NCBI GenBank assembly: GCA_041690695.1
Contig: JBEPVZ010000002.1
Location: 29,591-93,590, forward strand
Source: JBEPVZ01 sp041690695
GTDB lineage: Bacteria; Patescibacteriota; Microgenomatia; Daviesbacterales; UBA10151
DNA: 64,000 nucleotides
Reading direction: 5' to 3'
The position numbers and the translations under genes were made by a program. This document shows, piece after piece, positions 46,615 through 54,273 of this stretch (position 1 is the stretch's first letter; the number at the start of each line of letters is the position of its first letter). Under the pieces are notes generated by a model. It did not search any database. It was not told the DNA's origin and was given only the letters and a program-made list of their open reading frames with translations.

Positions 46615-47553
46615 GTGAAATTACCTAATCTAAAACTACCCGCCTCTCTTAAATCTAAATTTAATTCTTTAACCGCCAATAAACTTAATCTTATTTTAAT
46701 TGGAGCCTTATTTTTAATTATTATTGGCTCGGTCGTCGGGTATAACAAGCTTGTTAATAATAATCAGGCTACCGGCTCGATTGATAATGAAGCTGACTGT
46801 AGTGCGCCACTTCCTAACGAGATTGATTTGCCATTTGATCAAGAAGGTCCATATGCTTCTTTACAGCCTCGCCGGGATGGTAACGCTCTAATTTTAGATA
46901 TGAAGCGAGTGTCTACATACGATCAGATCTATTACGAATTAGCTTATCAATCAGATGGTATTAACCGCGGAGCGTGTGGATATATCAAAAAGCTGTCTGA
47001 TAAAACTAAAAAATCCGAATATTCACAAGAGATCTTATTTGGAACATGCTCCAAAGGTGATACTTTCTCTATCCTCCATTGTGTTTTTGATCCAGATGTT
47101 GAGAATGGGACTTTAACTATTCATGCTCAAGTTGGTGGACAAAATTATCATTTAACCTCAACTTGGCACTTCCAAAAGCCGGACGTGGCCTTGGGCGTCT
47201 TAACCTCGGGCGATGACCATTTTACCTATAAAATGACCGCTCTACGAACTGATTTAGTGGCAACTGGCTTTACAATTATTAATGATTTATCGGCTTCTCC
47301 AAAACTACCTGATAATACTCAGATTTTAGGTAAAGTTTATAACTTAAACGTTCCTGATGCTCGAGTGTTGCCGACTGGGACGGTCAGTATTGAATTGGCC
47401 GAAGCTCCACCGACTGGATCGCAAGTGGCATATTACGTCGATTCTAAAAATAGTTGGACGATGTTAACTAGTAAATTGAAAGATAATACCCTTGAGGCTT
47501 CGGGTAGTGGAGCAGGTATTTATACGGTGCTTGCGCCCGTAGCTGCAAAGTAA
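46615..47553 (+). CDS. Membrane-anchored exported protein of unknown function
   Basis: 312 residues starting at GTG 46615, immediately after the synthetase stop. A basic N-terminus is followed by one hydrophobic helix (LNLILIGALFLIIIGSVVGYN, shown here in part), so about 260 residues lie outside the cell. The external part is beta-rich with a few Cys (ADCSAP, GACGYI, FGTCSKG, LHCVFDP) that could form disulfides. No family is recognised. It follows glyQS without a spacer, so co-transcription is likely. Confidence 0.6.
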   Translation: MKLPNLKLPASLKSKFNSLTANKLNLILIGALFLIIIGSVVGYNKLVNNNQATGSIDNEADCSAPLPNEIDLPFDQEGPYASLQPRRDGNALILDMKRVSTYDQIYYELAYQSDGINRGACGYIKKLSDKTKKSEYSQEILFGTCSKGDTFSILHCVFDPDVENGTLTIHAQVGGQNYHLTSTWHFQKPDVALGVLTSGDDHFTYKMTALRTDLVATGFTIINDLSASPKLPDNTQILGKVYNLNVPDARVLPTGTVSIELAEAPPTGSQVAYYVDSKNSWTMLTSKLKDNTLEASGSGAGIYTVLAPVAAK

Positions 47554-47797
47554 TATAACCCTCATTCGCATTTAATTTTTTTATTATTAGCACTTTTGGC
47601 CGCAAAAGTGTCCAAAACTCTCTTGCATGAAAGTCGAGCTTGTTTTCGAAGTCCAGTGGATTTCGATATTCCAAGAAGGGGCATCTACTAGATGCCCGTC
47701 CGCACTTCGTGCAGGATCCCCTGACATCAAACTTCTCGGATTTTTAACGCTCTTTGTCTCAATGCAAGATTAGTGTTTTTAGATTACAAAATCCCCA
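47554..47797. other. Hairpin-rich non-coding region upstream of the dcw promoter
   Basis: No reading frame on either strand looks coding. Strong inverted repeats are CACTTTTG-gccg-CAAAAGTG (47591-47610), GGGCATCTA-c-TAGATGCCC (47679-47697) and GCAC-TTC-GTGC (47702-47712), the last two possibly stacked inside an outer GGGG/CCCC pairing (47678-47721). A T-rich tract precedes the first hairpin rather than following it, so none is a normal plus-strand terminator. Candidates are a structured RNA, a REP/MITE-like element, or an unusual terminator region. Confidence 0.5.
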
Positions 47798-47826
47798 TTG
47801 ACACTTATTATTATTTGGTTCAAAAT
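47798..47826 (+). promoter_or_regulatory. Strong promoter of mraZ and the dcw cluster
   Basis: TTGACA (47798-47803), 17 bases, CAAAAT (47821-47826) is a near-consensus vegetative promoter. Unlike the close-to-ATG promoters elsewhere in the window it leaves a leader of about 50 nucleotides before mraZ, and its -10 is covered by the TGG repeats described next. Confidence 0.75.
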
Positions 47827-47851
47827 GGATAAAGAAGGTGAGTAATGGTGA
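47816..47851 (+). promoter_or_regulatory. Putative MraZ operator: four TGG repeats at 10-bp period
   Basis: TGGTTC (47816), TGGATA (47826), AGGTGA (47836) and TGGTGA (47846) start exactly 10 bases apart and overlap the -10 element and the first transcribed bases. MraZ proteins are known to bind short G-rich direct repeats with five-base spacers upstream of their own operon, so an autoregulatory site is the natural reading. GTGAGT/ACTCAC (47838-47860) can also fold into a small hairpin in the leader. Confidence 0.65.
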
Positions 47852-47881
47852 AAAACTCACGCTTGGTCTGCCCAAAACATT

Positions 47882-48283
47882 ATGTTTCTGGGCACATACA
47901 AGACAACCTTTTCAGGCGTAGGGAGAGTTATTCTTCCTAAAAAGATGCGTAGCGAGTTAACCGACTCCCAAGTCGTTTTAACAAAAGGCTTGGATGGTTG
48001 TGTATGGGGGTTTGGTAAGGTCGAATGGGAGAGACAAGCTGCAGAGCAGCTTAGAATCCCTTTGACCGAGGAACGAGGTCGCAGGATTAGACGCTATATC
48101 TTTTCTGAGGCAGAACTGGCAGATCTGGATCGCCAGGGTCGGTTTGTCGTTCCAACTGGGCTCTTAACTTATGCTGAGATTAAGAAAGATATTTTGATCG
48201 TTGGGGCGGGGGATCATTTCGAGATTTGGAATGTCAGCCGCTTCGAAAAGTTAGATTTACAAAATGCTCTTAAAGAAACTTGA
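47882..48283 (+). CDS. mraZ: Transcriptional regulator MraZ
   Basis: 133 residues, slightly shorter than the usual 140-150. The N-terminal AbrB-like half reads FLGTYKTTFSGVGRVILPKKMRSEL, then GLDGCVWGF; the second half contains SEAELADLDRQGRFVVPTGL and FEIWN, the repeated DxxGRxxIP-type motif in both halves being diagnostic. MraZ forms ring oligomers that bind direct repeats ahead of its own gene and usually represses the dcw operon. A four-repeat site lies just upstream. Its normal neighbour rsmH is missing and the ftsL-like gene overlaps its end by 20 bases. Confidence 0.93.
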   Translation: MFLGTYKTTFSGVGRVILPKKMRSELTDSQVVLTKGLDGCVWGFGKVEWERQAAEQLRIPLTEERGRRIRRYIFSEAELADLDRQGRFVVPTGLLTYAEIKKDILIVGAGDHFEIWNVSRFEKLDLQNALKET

Positions 48284-48572
48284 AACTAAAACTCGAGCTC
48301 ATAAGAAAACCGTTAGTGTTTTTGTGATCGTATTTTTGATCTCAATTGTGATTGAAATTTGGACAGCTAATCGTTTAGCTACATATGGCGAGAAGATTAA
48401 TCAACTCCAAAAAGCGACTGAGGGTTTAAATTTAGAAAACCAGTTGTTATCTGATCAAATTGCGATGCGATCCTCACTCAGTCAAACTGAACAATCAGTT
48501 GATGCACTAGGTTTTGCCCCAGTCAGCCATTTAGAGTACCTAGATACCCCTGCGATTGCTTTCAATCATTAG
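48264..48572 (+). CDS. ftsL: FtsL-like septum-formation protein
   Basis: 102 residues with the typical bitopic layout: a short basic cytoplasmic tail (KKLETKTRAHKK), one helix (TVSVFVIVFLISIVIEIWTA) and an external coiled coil (YGEKINQLQKATEGLNLENQLLSDQI). Sequence is little conserved in this family, so the call rests on layout and on its position between mraZ and the transpeptidase gene. FtsL would form a subcomplex with FtsQ/DivIB and activate FtsW-FtsI. The final 20 residues (LGFAPVSHLEYLDTP) resemble the tail of other FtsL/DivIC proteins. Confidence 0.75.
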   Translation: MLLKKLETKTRAHKKTVSVFVIVFLISIVIEIWTANRLATYGEKINQLQKATEGLNLENQLLSDQIAMRSSLSQTEQSVDALGFAPVSHLEYLDTPAIAFNH

Positions 48573-48589
48573 TCCTAGCGCGCTATAAT
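48561..48589 (+). promoter_or_regulatory. Internal promoter before ftsI
   Basis: TTCAAT (48561-48566), 17 bases, and a perfect TATAAT (48584-48589) lie eight bases before ATG 48598. It would give a nearly leaderless ftsI message independent of the MraZ-controlled promoter. Confidence 0.5.
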
Positions 48590-48597
48590 TTCTATCA

Positions 48598-50340
48598 ATG
48601 CGTTATCGAGTTGTCAGATTTAGCTATTTTGTGTTTGTAGCCTTGATCGTGATTAGGCTTGCTTATTGGCAGATTATTAAATCGGATGATTTAATCGCTC
48701 AAGCTGAAACTCAAAGAGTCAGAACTCAAGATATTTTGGCCCCACGAGGCTCAATTTTATTCTCCGATGGCTCAGTTTTAGCTTCTATTCAACCCTCTTT
48801 CCAGGTTTTTGCTCAGCCTAAGATTATTAGTGATAAGCTATCAACGGCCAAAGCGTTAAGTCAGATCTTTTGGCAAAGAGACGCGACTATTAGTGCTAAT
48901 TTAACTCCCGAGGAGGAGCTCGATAGGACTACCCAGATTGATCAACTGTCAGATCAAATTAATAAAAAGATTTCCCAAGATTTGTATTGGGTATCACTAA
49001 ACCAGACTGTCAATTGGGATACTAAACAAGCAATCACCAAACTTAACTTGCCCGGAATTGGCTTTGATCAAAATTATCAACGTTTTTACCCTGAAGGTTC
49101 ATCTTCAGCACATATGTTAGGTTTTGTTGGCTCAGATGTTTATGGCAATCAAACTGGTTATTTTGGTTTAGAAGGAACTTATAATGGCGAATTAAAAGGG
49201 CTAAATGGTCAAATTACCCAAGAAACGGATGCACAAGGTTTGCCAATTTTAATTGGTAAGTACTCCTCAAGAGACCCAAAATCGGGCAAAAATTTAGTTT
49301 TAAATATTGATCCGGCTATTCAACATATGGTTGAAAGTGAACTTTTGTCAGGTATCGAAAAATATGGCGCCAAAGGAGCCGAAGGGGTCGTTATGGATCC
49401 TAAAACCGGAGCAATTTTAGCCATGGCATCTTACCCAAACTATGATCCAGCCAAACCGGCCAATTTTCCGAAAGATTACTTTAAAAATCCGGTCATTGCC
49501 GATACGTATGAACCAGGATCGACTTTTAAAGTTTTGGTAATGGCGGCGGCTATTAATGAAAATTTAGTTACTCCGGCAACACTTTGTACGATCTGCGGAG
49601 GCCCAGTTAATTTAGGTGGTTTTACGATCAGGACTTGGAATAACGAATACGAACCAAATAGTAGTATGGATGACGTTATCATTCATTCCGATAACGTCGG
49701 GATGGTTTTTATCTCTCAAAAGATGGGTTTGGATCGAATGTATTCTTATATTCGTAAATTTGGTTTTGGGGATTTAACCGGGATCGATCTTCAAGATGAG
49801 GAGTCGCCTGACCTCCGGCCTAAAGCCGATTGGCATGATATTGATGTCGCGACAGCCTCGTTTGGACAAGGTATCTCTGTCACCCCAATTCAACTTGTTC
49901 GAGCGATTGCCACGATCGCCAATGGAGGTAAATTAATGGAGCCTCATCTGGTTTCTCAGATTAAAGATGGTGATCGAACTATTACTATTCCGCCCCGGGT
50001 GATTAGCCAACCAATTTCAGCACAAGCCGCTCAAGTTGTAACTCAGATGATGGTTGATGCGGTTAATAAAGGTGAAGCTAAATTTTATTCACTAAAAGGG
50101 TTTAATGTCGCCGGCAAGACCGGCACCGCCCAGATTCCAATTGCTGGCCATTATGATCCAACTAAAACCATCGCCTCATTTGTCGGCTTTGCCCCAGCCG
50201 AAGATCCTAAATTTGTAATGCTAATTAAATATGACCAACCTTCGTCGTCAATTTATGGAGCTGAAACAGCCGCGCCATCCTTTTTTAAGATTGCTCAGAA
50301 CTTATTTACCTATTATGGAATCCTCCCAACTGAGCATTAA
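48598..50340 (+). CDS. ftsI: Penicillin-binding protein, FtsI/PBP2-type transpeptidase
   Basis: 580 residues. One N-terminal helix (YFVFVALIVIRLAYWQII) is followed by the PBP dimerisation domain (APRGSILFSDGSVLASIQP), and the transpeptidase domain with SxxK at about residue 308 (PGSTFKVL), SDN at about 364 and KTGT at about 507 (AGKTGTAQIP). All three active-site motifs are intact. It crosslinks septal peptidoglycan outside the membrane, together with FtsW encoded downstream. An internal TATAAT promoter lies just ahead of its ATG. Confidence 0.94.
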   Translation: MRYRVVRFSYFVFVALIVIRLAYWQIIKSDDLIAQAETQRVRTQDILAPRGSILFSDGSVLASIQPSFQVFAQPKIISDKLSTAKALSQIFWQRDATISANLTPEEELDRTTQIDQLSDQINKKISQDLYWVSLNQTVNWDTKQAITKLNLPGIGFDQNYQRFYPEGSSSAHMLGFVGSDVYGNQTGYFGLEGTYNGELKGLNGQITQETDAQGLPILIGKYSSRDPKSGKNLVLNIDPAIQHMVESELLSGIEKYGAKGAEGVVMDPKTGAILAMASYPNYDPAKPANFPKDYFKNPVIADTYEPGSTFKVLVMAAAINENLVTPATLCTICGGPVNLGGFTIRTWNNEYEPNSSMDDVIIHSDNVGMVFISQKMGLDRMYSYIRKFGFGDLTGIDLQDEESPDLRPKADWHDIDVATASFGQGISVTPIQLVRAIATIANGGKLMEPHLVSQIKDGDRTITIPPRVISQPISAQAAQVVTQMMVDAVNKGEAKFYSLKGFNVAGKTGTAQIPIAGHYDPTKTIASFVGFAPAEDPKFVMLIKYDQPSSSIYGAETAAPSFFKIAQNLFTYYGILPTEH

Positions 50341-50343
50341 TTT

Positions 50344-50352
50344 TGATATACT
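50344..50352 (+). promoter_or_regulatory. Extended -10 promoter before murE
   Basis: TGATATACT ends nine bases before ATG 50362, in the 21-base gap after ftsI. No convincing -35. Fits the leaderless pattern of this window. Confidence 0.45.
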
Positions 50353-50361
50353 TAGCCCTAA

Positions 50362-51573
50362 ATGAACCTCAAACGCCGATTTCGTCAGCCGGTGATTAAT
50401 ACTCTTAAACATTATCCCTTTGGGGTTTTAGCCAATATTAAATACCGTCGGCCTGCCCGAAAGCTCAAGATTATTGGTGTAACTGGGACCGATGGTAAAA
50501 CTACGACCGTCAATATGATTTATCAGATTCTAAAACAGGCCGGTAAGCGCGTCTCGATGATTTCAACTATTAATGCCGTTATCGGCGAGAAAACCTATGA
50601 TACTGGTTTTCATGTGACCTCACCAGATAGTTTTATGGTCCAAAAATTAATTCAGGAGGCCGTTTGGTCTGGTTCCCAGTATCTGGTTTTGGAAGTGACC
50701 TCCCATGGCTTGGATCAGCACCGCTTTTTAGGTATTAGCTTTGAGATTGGAGTTATTACTAATATAACCCATGAACATCTTGATTATCACCGGACTTTAG
50801 ATCGATATCGTTTGGCTAAAGCTAAGTTAATAAAACGCTCCAAAATTAGTGTTTTAAATTATGATGATCCAAACTTTAACTTCCTCAAAACTCAAGCTTT
50901 GGGGCGAGTGGTTAGCTTTGGCATGAATAAAAAAGCTAATTGGAATTTGGCTAATTTTAATGTCAAATTGCAGGTTTTAGGTAGTTATAACCAATATAAT
51001 GCTTTGGCGGCTGCAGCCGCGACTGCTAATTTAGGCATCGATAAAAAAATTATTAAACTAGCTTTAAGCTCATTTGGCAGTTTGCCGGGCCGAATGGAGC
51101 AGCTCGTAAATCCTGGGGGCGCGAAAATAATTGTTGATTTTGCGCATACTCCGAACGGTTTAGAACAGGCATTAATGGCCCTTAGAAAAGACACTAAAGG
51201 TAAGCTAATCGCGGTTTTTGGAGCAGCCAGTGAACGGGATATTTTAAAGCGGCCGATCATGGGTCAGATTGGAGCTAAATTAGCCGATATTGTTATTTTG
51301 ACTGATGAAGATCCTCGTTTTGAACCATCTTTAAAAATTATTGATGAGATTGCCCGTGGGGCTTATCAGAGAAAAGCTAAAGATGGAGTTAACTTATTTA
51401 AAGAGCCAGATCGCTATAAAGCCATCTTAAAAGCTCTTGAAATGGCGAGCGTTCGAGATACAGTTGGGATTTTTGGTAAAGGACATGAAAAATCAATGAA
51501 TTATCAAGGTAAAGAGGTTGATTGGTCAGACCAGGCCGCTGTTATAAAAGCACTTCAATGGATCAAAAAATAA
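50362..51573 (+). CDS. murE: Mur ligase, MurE-like, lacking the N-terminal domain
   Basis: 403 residues against 480-500 for typical MurE. The ATPase loop IIGVTGTDGKTTTVNMIYQIL begins only about 38 residues from the start, so the N-terminal UDP-binding domain is missing. Further MurE motifs are VTSHGLDQHRFLG, ITHEHLDYHRTLDRYRLAKAKL, the Lys-containing loop, VDFAHTPNGLEQAL, and TDEDPRFEPSL where E. coli has DNPR, the amino-acid-binding motif. It adds the third residue of the stem peptide to UDP-MurNAc-dipeptide. Whether it uses diaminopimelate or lysine is open. Confidence 0.88.
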   Translation: MNLKRRFRQPVINTLKHYPFGVLANIKYRRPARKLKIIGVTGTDGKTTTVNMIYQILKQAGKRVSMISTINAVIGEKTYDTGFHVTSPDSFMVQKLIQEAVWSGSQYLVLEVTSHGLDQHRFLGISFEIGVITNITHEHLDYHRTLDRYRLAKAKLIKRSKISVLNYDDPNFNFLKTQALGRVVSFGMNKKANWNLANFNVKLQVLGSYNQYNALAAAAATANLGIDKKIIKLALSSFGSLPGRMEQLVNPGGAKIIVDFAHTPNGLEQALMALRKDTKGKLIAVFGAASERDILKRPIMGQIGAKLADIVILTDEDPRFEPSLKIIDEIARGAYQRKAKDGVNLFKEPDRYKAILKALEMASVRDTVGIFGKGHEKSMNYQGKEVDWSDQAAVIKALQWIKK

Positions 51574-52136
51574 ATCTTTTTGCTAAAACTTTTGGAGTTG
51601 AGAGAGTTAAACTCCAGGAAACCCTAACGACATATACTTTTTCAAAAAGTATCGGGGTAGCTGAGGCCATTTATGTGGCCACAACACAACATGAACTAAT
51701 TCGGGCACTTGAGATCGCTAGTGAGTTAAAACTTAAGTTTATGGTTATTGGTGGAGGAACGAAGATTAGTATTGATAATCCAGTTAGTGGTCTAATTATT
51801 AAAAATCGGACGATTAGTATTAAAATTGCCGGCATAAAGGGCAAGTTTGATAAAGGCCAATTAGGTATGGCTGAAATGTATGTCGAGTCTGACTCTGGGG
51901 TAACCATCAAATCTTTAAACGATTTTCTAACGAGTCACGGACTTAAAGATGTCGAAGGCTATAGTTCGTTTCATAGTACGGTTGGGGGGGCGATCTTTTT
52001 GGATCGATCAATCCGTGAAGCGACCCAATCTGTTAAAGTTTGGCAAGATGGCGAGATTTTAACAATTGATTTAGAATCCTTAGATCGCCATAAACAGATC
52101 GTTTTAGGAGCCACTTTTCGTTTTAAATCGCTATGA
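51558..52136 (+). CDS. MurB-like FAD-binding domain protein, short
   Basis: 192 residues from ATG 51558, overlapping the MurE-like gene by 16 bases; the upstream in-frame extension is inside that gene. The PCMH-type FAD-binding fold is visible in IYVATTQHELIRALEIASE, FMVIGGGTKISIDN (the MurB GGGSN position) and SSFHSTVGGAIFLDRS (MurB has PGTVGGA). It ends after this domain, so the C-terminal MurB domain with the catalytic Ser/Glu is absent. It may be a reduced UDP-N-acetylenolpyruvoylglucosamine reductase or a non-catalytic relative. ATGA-coupled to the MurF-like gene. Confidence 0.75.
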   Translation: MDQKINLFAKTFGVERVKLQETLTTYTFSKSIGVAEAIYVATTQHELIRALEIASELKLKFMVIGGGTKISIDNPVSGLIIKNRTISIKIAGIKGKFDKGQLGMAEMYVESDSGVTIKSLNDFLTSHGLKDVEGYSSFHSTVGGAIFLDRSIREATQSVKVWQDGEILTIDLESLDRHKQIVLGATFRFKSL

Positions 52137-53263
52137 CCAAATTTAATTTAGCTTACTCAACAAAATCGTTAATGGCTCGTCAGGTCTCGAGGTTCTTGCC
52201 CCAAACCTCATTTATCGGCGTACTAGGAGATGTTGGTAAAACCACGACCGTTTTGGCTTGTCAGAAAGTCTTATCAGAAAAGTTTGAAACTTTAGTTGGA
52301 ACTAGTTCAGATTTAACAACCACGCTCCTTAAAATTAGACCTAAGACTAAGAAAGTGGTGGTTGAACTTAATCCAGAAACGGTTGAGATGGCAGAACATT
52401 TTTTAAAATTAATTCGGCCCCAAATCTTAATTGTGGTTAATCTTGACTATTTTGATCAATCAGATCCCCTGACCCAGCAAAATATTGTTGAGCCGAAGCT
52501 AAAGATTATTAATAGCCTCAATAATTCGGCGGGTTTAATTCTAAATTGGGAAGATCCCTTAATTCAGCAATTCGGCAATAATTCTAAGGCTCAAGTTTTC
52601 TATTTTGGAAAGACCGCTTCAAAATGTCATATTTGGGCCGATAAGATCAGGTTTGATAATTATCAAACCGTTTTTGAATTAAATTACGGAGTTGAACGGG
52701 TTGAAATTAAAACTCCACTTTTAGGTTTTCATCAAGTTAGTTGTTTACTGGCCGCCGCAACTTTAGGATCATATTTAGATATTCCTTTAACGAGTATTAA
52801 AAAAGGCTTAGAAAAAATGACCGTTTTAAATCATCATATGGAAGCGCTACAAGGTTTTAATGGCTCGGTTGTGATTGATGATACCTATAATGTCTCTGTG
52901 TCAGCTTTTGAAGCAGCTTTGGAAACTTTGAGTGGGCTTGCGGCTAAACGAAGAATTTTAGTCATGACTGAGATGAAAGGGGTTAAAGGCCTCTCTGAAA
53001 AGTATTACCGCCATATCGCTCAAAAGATCTATAATAATAAATTAGATATGGTTATTACCGGGCCGGGGGAGGCATCAATTATCGCTGAAGAATTAACTAA
53101 TTTAGGTTTTGGTAAAGAGCGGATACTTGATAATATGTCTAATCCTCAAATTGTTAATTATTTATTAAAAGTTGTTAATAAAGGTGATCTTATTTTATTT
53201 AAAGGTTCAAAAGTTTTAAAGATTGATGAAGTTATAAAAAGGGTGATTATTAAAAATGATTAG
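52133..53263 (+). CDS. murF: Mur ligase, MurF-like, lacking the N-terminal domain
   Basis: 376 residues against about 450 for MurF. The P-loop FIGVLGDVGKTTTVLACQKVL starts near residue 27, so the N-terminal substrate domain is missing, as in the MurE-like protein. Other ligase features are VVELNPETVEMAEHF, NWEDPLIQQFG, GFHQVSCLLAAATLG, VVIDDTYNVSVSAFEAALETL (the DDxYNANP region of MurF) and GDLILFKGSKVLKIDEVI (matching GD..L.KGSR). It should add D-Ala-D-Ala to the stem peptide. Confidence is higher for Mur ligase than for MurF itself. Confidence 0.82.
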   Translation: MTKFNLAYSTKSLMARQVSRFLPQTSFIGVLGDVGKTTTVLACQKVLSEKFETLVGTSSDLTTTLLKIRPKTKKVVVELNPETVEMAEHFLKLIRPQILIVVNLDYFDQSDPLTQQNIVEPKLKIINSLNNSAGLILNWEDPLIQQFGNNSKAQVFYFGKTASKCHIWADKIRFDNYQTVFELNYGVERVEIKTPLLGFHQVSCLLAAATLGSYLDIPLTSIKKGLEKMTVLNHHMEALQGFNGSVVIDDTYNVSVSAFEAALETLSGLAAKRRILVMTEMKGVKGLSEKYYRHIAQKIYNNKLDMVITGPGEASIIAEELTNLGFGKERILDNMSNPQIVNYLLKVVNKGDLILFKGSKVLKIDEVIKRVIIKND

Positions 53264-54272
53264 ATTATTAGGACTTGTTTTAATATCTTTTTTTGCGACC
53301 AGTTTTTTACTTTTGCCATTTATTGATTTGCTGTTTCATTTAAAACGCCGAGCCCAAAAAAAGTTTGAGGAACTTCAGCATATTGATCCCTCAACCCCGT
53401 TGCACAATAAAATATTAGAAGGTAAAGACTTAAAAACTCCGGTTGGTGGTGGAATTTTAGTTATTATCGTTGTTGTCATACTGAATTTAGCTTACAGCTA
53501 CTTTTTTAAAACTCGAGATAACCAAGAGCTTTATATCTTAATCTTTACGCTTATCTCTTTTGGATTAATTGGGTTATCGGATGATTTAAAGAAGATCTTA
53601 CTATCATTTAGCGGTAAGTACTTAGGTGTTAAAGCTCGATATTTATTGATCTTTCAAATTATTATTAGCTTGTTAATTGGAATCCTCTTATATTTTGGAG
53701 TTGGTTTAAATAATGTTTATATCCCGATTTGGGGGAATATTATCTTAGGCTTTTGGTATATTCCATTGGCCGCATTTACGATTATTGCCTTTGCCAATGC
53801 CTATAATATTTCCGACGGACTGGATGGCTTATCAACTGGGCTATTATTAATCTGCTTATTTGCTTTTTTAGTTTTAGCTCATACCGTTTTTGATCCGGCT
53901 TTAAGCGTTTTTGTTGGTCTTTGGATCGGGAGTTTAATTGCATATCTTTATTTTAATGTTTTTCCGGCCCGAGTTATTTTAGGTGATGCTGGGGCTTTTG
54001 GATTTGGGGCAACCCTCGCGGTCGTTGGGTTATTATCGGGCAAGATTATTGCCTTAGGAATTATTGGCGGAGTTTATATAATCATTGTCGGCTCCTCCCT
54101 CCTTCAGATTTTGTCAAAACGAATCTTTAAAAGAAAGTTATTTCCAATTGCACCAATTCATATGTATTTTAAATATATCGGTTGGGAAGAACCGAAAATT
54201 GTGATGAGATTTTGGTTAGTTGGAGCGATTTTTGCCATCTTTGGCCTCTGGCTGGCTCTACTTTCAAAATAA
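53256..54272 (+). CDS. mraY: Phospho-MurNAc-pentapeptide transferase MraY
   Basis: 338 residues, a usual MraY length, with about ten hydrophobic helices. Signature segments are LKTPVGGGILVI, IGLSDDLKKILLSFSGKYLGV, AFANAYNISDGLDGLSTGL (the NxxDGLDGL catalytic Asp loop), VFPARVILGDAGAFGFGATL and FPIAPIHMYFKYIGWEEPK (the MraY-specific His loop, here PIHMYF rather than PIHHHF). It transfers phospho-MurNAc-pentapeptide to undecaprenyl phosphate to make lipid I. Overlaps murF by eight bases. Confidence 0.92.
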   Translation: MIRLLGLVLISFFATSFLLLPFIDLLFHLKRRAQKKFEELQHIDPSTPLHNKILEGKDLKTPVGGGILVIIVVVILNLAYSYFFKTRDNQELYILIFTLISFGLIGLSDDLKKILLSFSGKYLGVKARYLLIFQIIISLLIGILLYFGVGLNNVYIPIWGNIILGFWYIPLAAFTIIAFANAYNISDGLDGLSTGLLLICLFAFLVLAHTVFDPALSVFVGLWIGSLIAYLYFNVFPARVILGDAGAFGFGATLAVVGLLSGKIIALGIIGGVYIIIVGSSLLQILSKRIFKRKLFPIAPIHMYFKYIGWEEPKIVMRFWLVGAIFAIFGLWLALLSK

Positions 54273-54273
54273 T

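Noticed and set aside
47591..47610. Hairpin CACTTTTG-gccg-CAAAAGTG as a rho-independent terminator
   Set aside because: The T-rich tract precedes the stem on the plus strand and becomes an A tract after it on the minus strand, so it fits neither direction.
47468..47674. 68-codon reverse frame across the end of the exported-protein gene
   Set aside because: It overlaps a coding region and then a hairpin region, with no recognisable content.
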